64,000 nt of DNA from Rhyacophila brunnea (Eukaryota; Arthropoda; Insecta; Trichoptera; Rhyacophilidae): positions 620,001-684,000 of the forward strand of contig JAGYXB010002070.1 in the NCBI GenBank assembly GCA_022495005.1. Reading direction: 5' to 3'. Position 1 is the stretch's first letter; every line of letters begins with the position of its first letter. The translations under genes and the position numbers were made by a program. Below, in pieces: positions 57,215 through 64,000 of this stretch. Under the pieces are notes generated by a model. It saw only the letters and a program-made list of their open reading frames with translations. It did no database searches and was not told the DNA's origin.

Positions 57215-59226
57215 TTGTTATTTTTGTTTTTCAACAGAATGAGTCATTTTAAGCGATCTAAGTGTATCAGATTGTGCACATGAGTATTTCATTGTTCAAA
57301 TTAAAATGGCTTTTCACCAAAATGGGACATCTTGTGTCTTTTTAAACTGCTAGAATATATATAAGAGTAATCACAAATTAAATGGATTTTAACCAGAATG
57401 GGTCATTTTGTGTAATTTCAAGTTACTAGATATTCTACAAGAGTATTCACAATGGTCACAATTAAATGGCTTTTTACCAGAATAGGTCATTTTTTGCGTT
57501 TTCATCTTGCTGGATATAATAGAGAAGTAATCACATTGATTCTATTCAAATGGTTTTTCTACTGAATGAGTCATTTTGTGTATTTTCATATCACGAGATC
57601 GTACACATAAGTAATTACATTTATCACATTTAAATGACTTAACACCAGAATGCGTCATTTTGTGTATTTTCATCGCACCGGATGTTGGACAACAGTAGAC
57701 ACAATGGTCACAATTAAATGGCTTTTCACCAGAATGGGTCATTTTGTGTTTTTTCATATCACCAGATCTTATACAAGAGTAATTACACTGGTCACATTTT
57801 TATGGTTTTTCACCAGAATGAGTCATTTTGTGTATTTTAATATCACGAGATCGTACACATAAGTAATTACATTTATCACATTTAAATGGCTTATCACCAG
57901 AATGAGTCATTTTGTGTATTTTCATCGCACCGGATGTTGTACAACAGTAGACACAATGGTCACAATTAAATGTCTTTTCACCAGAATGTTTCATTTTGTG
58001 TAATTTCATTTTACCAGATCGAAAACAAGAGTATTCACATTGGTCACAGTTAAATGGCTTTTCAACAGAATGTTTCATTTTGTGTAATTTCATATTACCA
58101 GATTGTATACAAGAGTAATTACATTGGTTACATTTAAATGGTTTTTCACCAGAATGAGTCATTTTGTGTATTTTCATCGTACTACCTTGCATACAAGAGT
58201 AATTACACTGGTCACATTGAAATTGCCTTTCACCAGAATGAGTCATTTTGTGTATTTTCATCGTACTACCTTGTATACAAGAGTAATTACATTGGTTACA
58301 TTTAAATGGTTTTTCACCAGAATGAGTCATTTTGTGTATTTTCATCGTACTACCTTGCATACAAGAGTAATTACACTGGTCACATTGAAATTGCCTTTCA
58401 CCAGAATGAGTCATTTTGTGTATTTTCATCGTACTACCTTGTATACAAGAGTAATTACATTGGTTACATTTAAATGGTTTTTCACCAGAATGAGTCATTT
58501 TGTGTATTTTCATCGTACGAGCTTGTATACAAGAGTATTCACATTGGTCACAGGTAAATGGCTTTTCACCAGAATGTGTCATTTTGTGTACCTTCATCTT
58601 ACTAGATGTTATACAAGAGTAATTACATTGGGCACATGTAAATGGTTTTCACCAGAATGTGTCATTTTGTGTATTTTCATATAACTAGATCGAATACAAG
58701 AGTAACCACATTGGTCACATTTAAATGGTTTTTCATCAGAATGAGTCATTTTGTGTTTTTTTATATCATAAGAGTGTAGACAAGAGTAAACACATTGGTC
58801 ACATTTAAATGGCTTTTTACGTAAATGATTATTTATGTTTAGATTTTTGAAATTAGATTGAATGATTTTGTAAATTTCCGTTTTATCCGCTATTGATTTT
58901 TTATGACACGCTTTGTGAAGCTTCAATAGAGATAACGATGCAAAAATTTCAAAACAAAAACTGCACGCAAAATTTTTGTTATTAAACGATTTTTTTTCAA
59001 ACTTCATTACGGCCACTAATAATTTGGGGTCTGTGACGTCAGATTGTGTGTGCTTACGTTCAGCAGTTCGACTGCCTTTATTCGTGATCGTTTCATATAC
59101 TTCCAATTCTTTTTTAATATCTTGATAGTCAATCTGTATTTCATCGTATGGCTCCTGTACTTCTAAGATCCTCTCTGGCAATCCGAGACTAGCGGAACAA
59201 GTCATGGCAGTAGTTGCAGGAATCAA
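57215..59226 (-). pseudogene. ZF-F finger exon, frameshift plus nonsense codons, 16 or more fingers
   Basis: Starts TTG-ATT-CCT after acceptor TTTTAG (59227-59228). Head: QEPYDEIQIDYQDIKKELEV and KFEKKSFNNKNFACSFCF. After three fingers, the A-run at 58646-58649 (four bases where sisters have five) shifts the frame inside the linker GEK-P; the array resumes to 57800, where TAA replaces TTT of PFKC. The same frame continues past it through three more fingers to another stop at 57542, then decays to about 57215. Fingers 6-9 are a 168-bp two-finger unit present twice (QGSTMKIH...GERQFQC). The frameshift could be a sequencing error but the two stops are substitutions, so the array is at least truncated. 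Confidence 0.82.
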
Positions 59227-59330
59227 CTAAAAGAACGTGGAGCATATTGCATTAAACAACATATATAGGTATATCAGAGAATAATATTAATAAAATCTCA
59301 TACCTTAAAGATATGTAAGCATATTTAAAT

Positions 59331-59850
59331 ACAGAGGCTGGAATTTAGAGACAGAATGGGTGTACTGAAAAGTTATATCAGTTTGTTTATTTGAAGTGAA
59401 TACGCATGAATCCAAAATATATAATTTCAGACGATTGCTTATGTTTCCAACAGTACATATATTATTGATGCAGATTTCTAAGGGATGCGTAAGACATAAA
59501 GATAGTACGGAATCTGGCTAAATGTATTCACTTGACCGTATGGGGATTCATAATACAACACCAGTCTCCCATCTATTTTTATCAAACAATAGTAATCGGG
59601 GCCCAGTGGCGAAGGGTAGAGGTAGGCTATTGACATCTGACATTAACCATTGTCAGTCATACGTAATTATTTTCATTGAAATAAGACTACAGTTTACGGA
59701 AGGTGAAATTATTACATACATTTTAACGTTTGCGGAAGTTACCCTATTATACCTCGTGCGAAAAGGATAGAAAATATATCTTGTATTCACATTCCCCGAA
59801 TCCACAGTTCAGCCAATTAATAAAACAGTGAACTCCTAATAACATCAATG
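59331..59850. repeat. ZF-F intron block, copy 3 of the duplicated segment
   Basis: Matches 13325-13830 and 1-450, in the same position relative to the finger exon. Homology ends near 59850; beyond about 59870 the sequence is instead the reverse complement of ZF-C intron 2. This is the mosaic junction. Confidence 0.8.
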
Positions 59851-60269
59851 TGAATGTGAACATCAAAAGAAAATAAAAGCATAATATAAGTGTCTTCTTA
59901 TGAAGATATAATAATATGGTGTACCGAAGAATTGTGTGTGTAATAAAGTGTGTTAGTGGATCAACAGATCTTTGCCGTCTATTAAAAAGTTACACCTCAA
60001 TAGATATGTCCAAAAAAATCGATTGTTTTCGACCAAAAAATACTTTTGTTGCAAAAACTAAGCCTACCTACCATAAAGTTAGTCAATAAAGAAATGCACC
60101 TAATGACAAAAAATCTGTGATAGCATAGTCATTTCGTTGGTACGAAATATATTATTACAATCCTTAGTTAAAATATGTAGGTAAATCGAATTTTCGCCAC
60201 CCCACGTACCATTACATGTGCTTAATTTAGTTTGTAAATACACTCCACAATATAACTCATAACACTTTG

Positions 60270-60357
60270 AGAGCATTGATAACTAATTACAGACATTTTC
60301 AAATACATTATATTAGATTTGCCTTGATTTATCTGTCTGTAACGCACGGCAACAGTA
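60270..60357 (+). repeat. 88-bp direct repeat, copy 1 (copy 2 at 60561-60647)
   Basis: Both copies contain AGAGCAT(T/G)GATAA, CAGACATTTTCAAATACATT and TTTATCTGTCTGTAACGCAC with GGCAACAG. Between them, GGCGGGCCGCAGGTTGAGTA ending TCACTG (60531-60556) looks like a hAT terminus, so the repeat may result from nested insertion. Confidence 0.7.
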
Positions 60358-61348
60358 GCAACACTCTTATACCAGATCTGACGTTGACGCGACAACGACC
60401 ATCCTCTTCGGGTTTCCATTTCTGTACGTCAAAGTCGAAATTAATCTCAAGATATACGAAATATAGAATGCCAGATTTTGTAAATCATGTTCCTGATAAT
60501 AAATGTGTTGAGGGCCGAACAAAAAAGGTTGGCGGGCCGCAGGTTGAGTATCACTGCTCTAAGAGCATGGATAATACTGACAGACATTTTCAAATACATT
60601 ATATTGTATATCATTTGATTTATCTGTCTGTAACGCACGGCAACAGCAAAAGCGCACAGACTCTTTTTCCTGTTTGCGCATTACATATTGAAAGCATCGA
60701 GCCCAACTACAAGAATTTTGATTGGTGACACTGCTACCCGGTGTATAGAAACTAGTTATTATAATACTTATCTAGAAAAACACTTGGCTTGAATCCTGTT
60801 TCACACGTAAGTAAGTACCTACCTAAGTAGTGATGTGAAAATCCCGGGAATTTTACAATAATTTTACTTGCACGATCATATCAAATGTTTCGGTACCTTC
60901 GTATTGAACATAAGACCAGATTTTATTTCGTAATTCGCTACTCCTCACACATCGAACATGCCTTCCTAACTTTTAACTGACATGAAACACTGCTCCAAAT
61001 TAATAAACGTGCAGAACAAAACATCGCTGTAGATGCGCACAGTACCGGGATTAATAATATGTAACACATCTATGAGACACAGTTAATGAATGTCAATAAT
61101 AAAATACCAAATATACTAAATAACAGGGAGTCCTTTTCGCAAATCTAGTACCTATCCAAAAACCAAGCTAAAATCTAAGCATTGATATATTATGTAGCGT
61201 TTTGTTCGTTACGATAAATTTATATAAAACATATTCTTAAAAATACACTTTGAATTCAATGGTATAATAATAACGGAACCAAAAAGACATGATCACTTAC
61301 AAGCATGATATATGTATATTACACAATATTGTATAAGAATGTAAGCAC

Positions 61349-61480
61349 CTGATTTATTGGCTCGCATTTTGAATATGAGCAGCCAGGTTGCGGATCACTG
61401 TCTTCAACAAATTCTTCTTTCAAATCAACTCGGAGAGGATCAATCTCTGGTTTAACATTGGCAAGGTTGGTTACAGAGCT
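61349..61480 (-). CDS. ZF-F exon 2 (linker exon)
   Basis: 44 codons, phase 0, acceptor TTTTTCAG right of 61480 and donor CAG/GTGCTTAC. Reads SSVTNLANVKPEIDPLRVDL, KEEFVEDSD and PQPGCSYSKCEPINQ. VKPE is a SUMO consensus. It matches ZF-C exon 2 plus four codons and is intact. No exon 3 was found before the finger exon, so ZF-F would splice exon 2 directly to it, in phase. Confidence 0.74.
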
Positions 61481-61739
61481 CTGAAAAACAGGACAGAAGG
61501 TATTTTATGATATGTGTTTACGCCTATATTGTTATTATGCGTTGAACGCAAAAACATGGGCGTTTCTGCGTGTGACCTATTATCACTGTTCGACAGTCTC
61601 GCTATAATTAATAAACGTCCAACAGCTGTCTTCAGATGAATGAGAGTAGTTAGCCTGCAGCCACAGAGAGGCAGAACCTATAGGTAGGTACTTAAGTGTC
61701 AACACAACGGTGTATAAGTGTTATTGCATGTTTCAGTTA

Positions 61740-62101
61740 AGCCTCAATTACATTGAGCTTCTTTACGAGCTGTTTATTTGCGAATTTAAAAGCGGGCGAT
61801 TCAGCTACTGCGATTTGATGATTACACACAAAACTTTCCATTCGCTGAGAAGCCACAAGCCAGCGACTATTTTGACGGAAATTAGTTCGTTTTTTTACCG
61901 GGAGGTTGGTACTACTGCGCAGACCCAGTAAGCCCACACGCCGGCGTGTAGCGTGTAAAGTTGACCGGTTTTCAACTTTTCTCGGTAGAGTGTTTACAAC
62001 GTGCTTATTAGCTTATTCGATGATTACACTGGGCGTCTTTACAGGCAGATTGTAAATTCGCCAATAAACAGCTCGTAAAGAAGCTCAATGTAATTGAGGC
62101 T
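61740..62101. mobile_element. Harbinger-type MITE (362 bp) with TTA target duplication
   Basis: Ends AGCCTCAATTACATTGAGCT and its reverse complement extend to inverted repeats of about 45 bp with one indel. TTA flanks both sides (61737-61739 and 62102-62104). The homologous ZF-C intron has the uninterrupted site CAGTTAGTAAAGTCC (reverse complement near 18460-18475). A 3-bp TWA duplication is diagnostic of PIF/Harbinger. Interior without coding sequence. Confidence 0.87.
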
Positions 62102-62211
62102 TTATTGAAGTCCAAAATGTCACGCAACTGTTTTATTTGCATCAATAAGAAACCACTTCAACTTAGAATAAACATTTTTTTACAGTGTTTAATAAGTTTG
62201 GAAAAACTAAC

Positions 62212-62355
62212 CTCAATAGTGCTGTTGGCATCGAAAGCATTCTCTTGCTTTATACAAATGTTTGTAACCGGATTATTTGGATGCATTGTTACACCAACCC
62301 ATTGCTGCACTTCCGCATCATCTTCAAATGCATCTAGTTCACGTTTTATATCCAT
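62212..62355 (-). CDS. ZF-F exon 1 (start exon)
   Basis: ATG at 62353-62355 opens 48 codons: MDIKRELDAFEDDAEVQQWV ... NNPVTNICIKQENAFDANST then IE and donor GTTAGT. SUMO consensus IKRE and IKQE. One codon shorter than ZF-C exon 1, otherwise nearly the same. Intact. Confidence 0.76.
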
Positions 62356-62518
62356 TTTACGAAGTTTAATTGACGTAAATATGTCACAAGATACACGGTA
62401 AGTAGATTGACAGCTGACGTGACAATAGACAATTAGACATGCGTCGTTCTCGAACGAACGTATCTTTTAAAAATAATCTATAACCGGCAAACAAATCGGT
62501 CCCGTGTCACCTGGCGCT

Positions 62519-62822
62519 TATGTCGTTCGAGGCGAACGAGATTCGCGAGAGTGCGCGCGCAGTATATAGGAAGAAACGTGGGTACGAAGGACACGCTGCC
62601 AGGCGAACTGAATATTTCGTTCCGTTGAACTAGAGTGCGCGCGCAGTATAGGAAGAAACGTGGGTGCGAAGGACACGCTGCCAGGCGAACTGAATATGTC
62701 GTTCAGGGCGAACGAGATACGCGAGAGTGCGCGCGCAGTATAGGAAGAAACGTGGGTGCGAAGGACACGCTGCCAGGCGAACTGAATATGTCGTTCGGGG
62801 CGAACGAGATACGCGAACTCTG
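62519..62822 (+). repeat. Tandem repeats (84-92-bp unit, about three copies) in a retroelement 5' region
   Basis: GTGCGCGCGCAGTATA begins units at 62551, 62635 and 62727. Each continues with GGAAGAAACGTGGGT(A/G)CGAA and GGACACGCTGCCAGGCGAAC, ending in GTCGTTC...GGCGAACGAGA. The second unit is shortened. G+C content is far above the surroundings. Such arrays are common at the 5' end of non-LTR elements, where they can carry the promoter. Confidence 0.88.
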
Positions 62823-63390
62823 ATAGTAATAATCAACTGGATACAAATAATTCGATACGAATTACGATACAATAATTCGAACAAATTCGATACGAATTCC
62901 GCCACCTATCTTGAACGTCACAACGTCGCCATCTTGCTCCGCCACTTCCGCCGATTGATTTTAATACGAAGCTGCCACCTTCGTTGAAATAATTTCACCA
63001 CCTCCGCCGACCCAGCCCGCCACCTTTGGATGCCACCGCCATTACCATCGCCCATCCAGAGGAAATTGATCCGAGTTCCGCCACCTTTCTCGAACGCCAT
63101 AACTCCGCCATCTTGCTCCGCCACCACTACAGATTGATTTCAATACAAAGCTGCCACCTTTGTTGAAATAATTCCACCACCTCCGCCACCTTTGGATGCT
63201 GTATCGCCGTTATCATCGCCCATCTGGAGGACATCTAGTGAAAATCTGCCGCCACTGATGGTCTTTCTTAAGATAATTATCGACGGCCGAGTGAATTAGA
63301 ACTTCTCTGAAGCCTTCATAACGGCGAATAGAGCAGACACATTCAGATATTGTTACCGATAGTACGCTGTAGTTCGATAAGCGTGTCAAG
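62823..63390 (+). other. Leader region with a second, 180-bp duplication
   Basis: CGCCATCTTGCTCCGCCAC...GATTGATTT(T/C)AATAC(G/A)AAGCTGCCACCTT...CCACCTCCGCC occurs at about 62930-63010 and 63110-63190. Rich in CCGCCACC. It leads to the ATG at 63391. Confidence 0.65.
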
Positions 63391-64000
63391 ATGAGCAAGA
63401 TCCCTTCGCTTACCGGTTTACTGAACCCGGACTCACATGCGCCGATCGATGACAACTTTAAAGCCGACCTGACGCAGATCCATGGGCTGAGGAGGAAGCT
63501 GAGAGCGGCAGATTTTGCCTACATCTACGGCTTTCTCTGCATCGCTTATGGGATCCCGCCACACGAGTCACTGCCAGATCTCCAAAAACAGAAAGATAAG
63601 CCAGAGAGAAAAAAGAAACCGAAATCAAACATGCAGAGAGTCTTGGAGGAAATCGAAGCCATCAAACTAGTTGCCTCTGATCACGCCGACACGGAGGACG
63701 ACGCTTACTATGAGGACCTAGACATAGATGACTCCGACTACTTTAACGACGAATCACAGACTACGGAAGCTGACAAACCCGCTCAGGCCCCTGCTGAGGC
63801 TACCGCCAAAGCCCCGGCCTCAAGCGGCCCTTCAACATCCACCGCCAAAACCACGACCAGCTCCGAAAAGATGGACACCACTCCAGCGGTGCCATCAATT
63901 CCCAGCACCAGTAAAGACATACCAAAAACATACGCAGCTGCAGCCAAAACAGATGCAGCCGCAGCCATGATCAAGAGGAGTGAGGACGTAGATTACTATA
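63391..64000 (+). CDS. ORF1-like protein of a non-LTR retrotransposon, cut by the window edge
   Basis: ATG at 63391 (AAGATGAGC) opens a frame with no stop through the window end, 203 codons so far. It begins MSKIPSLTGLLNPDSHAPID, has a Lys/Arg-rich segment (KPERKKKPKS), an acidic Asp/Tyr-rich stretch and then a low-complexity Ala/Thr/Ser/Pro region with KTYAAAAKTDAAAA. TYAAA-type phrases are common in ORF1/Gag-like proteins of insect LINEs. Codon use is GC-rich, unlike the finger genes, and with the tandem 5' repeats suggests a recent insertion. No zinc knuckle or reverse transcriptase is reached, so the identity rests on layout. Confidence 0.55.
   Translation, partial: MSKIPSLTGLLNPDSHAPIDDNFKADLTQIHGLRRKLRAADFAYIYGFLCIAYGIPPHESLPDLQKQKDKPERKKKPKSNMQRVLEEIEAIKLVASDHADTEDDAYYEDLDIDDSDYFNDESQTTEADKPAQAPAEATAKAPASSGPSTSTAKTTTSSEKMDTTPAVPSIPSTSKDIPKTYAAAAKTDAAAAMIKRSEDVDYY

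Larger units (their letters stand above)
59870..62430. repeat. Right arm of the inverted duplication with ZF-C
   Basis: Reverse complement of about 18160-19830, covering exon 1, exon 2 and introns; longer than its partner because of insertions at 60210-60740 and 61740-62101. Confidence 0.78.

Noticed and set aside
58103..58684. Long open frame (193 codons) antisense to the ZF-F fingers, with similar frames antisense to ZF-B, C, D and E (repeating ITLVTFKWLFTRMSHF-like)
   Set aside because: It is the reverse complement of the conserved finger framework, which happens to lack stops; periodicity and composition follow the 84-bp finger unit.
63728..63974. Proline-rich and alanine-rich frames on both strands at the right edge
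   Set aside because: They are other-frame readings of the low-complexity part of the frame opened at 63391.
1..64000. CRISPR array, bacterial operon or phage content
   Set aside because: Introns, LINEs and C2H2 arrays show a eukaryotic genome; the regular finger repeats are coding, not spacer arrays.

Overview
The window looks like insect nuclear DNA, most likely from a moth or butterfly. It is AT-rich, has spliced multi-exon genes with consensus GT/AG sites, and is full of transposon debris. The lepidopteran guess rests on the many short GTAGGTACCTAC-type strings, on diverged CATCAGCCT...AGGCCTCC repeats near 53.69 and 53.81 kb (from memory, typical of lepidopteran RTE-like LINE tails), and on the mix of Harbinger, hAT, Jockey-like and gypsy-like remnants. 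The species cannot be fixed from the sequence alone.

The backbone is a cluster of paralogous C2H2 zinc-finger genes, here called ZF-A (-, left edge, finger exon outside the window), ZF-B (-, 9.7-15.4 kb), ZF-C (+, 18.2-23.6 kb), a finger fragment at 24.4 kb, ZF-D (-, 34.4-43.1 kb), ZF-E (+, 44.0-46.7 kb) and ZF-F (-, 57.2-62.4 kb). They share one plan: a first exon of 41-49 codons starting MDIKRE or MDVKRE, one or two short linker exons mostly ending in a GCSYSE-like motif, and one large last exon with a conserved head and up to 19 fingers of about 84 bp. All introns I could define are phase 0. Nearly every exon carries at least one psi-K-x-E tetrapeptide, the SUMO acceptor consensus. No KRAB, BTB, SCAN or ZAD domain is recognisable. 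ZF-D and ZF-E have open finger exons, ZF-B is cut short by a nonsense codon in its last finger, and ZF-C and ZF-F carry frameshifts.

The cluster has been reshuffled. ZF-A and ZF-B are tandem duplicates (about 1-3337 and 13325-15552). The front halves of ZF-C and ZF-F are an inverted duplication (about 18.16-19.83 and 59.87-62.43 kb). ZF-F is a mosaic: its first exons are C-like and its finger exon and adjacent intron are B-like, with a junction near 59.85 kb.

Transposons fill the gaps. There are three PIF/Harbinger transposase relics (3.8-5.1, 47.0-47.3, 52.7-53.5 kb), a LINE tail (5.7 kb), a Jockey-like reverse-transcriptase relic (55.0-56.3 kb), a gypsy-like LTR element with most of pol deleted (about 24.66-33.02 kb), and a hAT transposase tail (33.4 kb). 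A 1.69-kb hAT-like element sits between perfect 8-bp target duplications (38819-40504). Three insertions are dated by an empty site in a paralogous intron: a 151-bp hAT MITE, a 2.17-kb TTAA-flanked element and a 362-bp TTA-flanked Harbinger-type MITE. At the right edge, a non-LTR-type 5' region with tandem repeats leads into an ORF that runs off the window.

By family analogy the finger proteins are nuclear DNA-binding regulators. Their dense clustering, homogenised fingers and TE-rich setting resemble the vertebrate KRAB zinc-finger expansions, but a role in silencing transposons is inference only.
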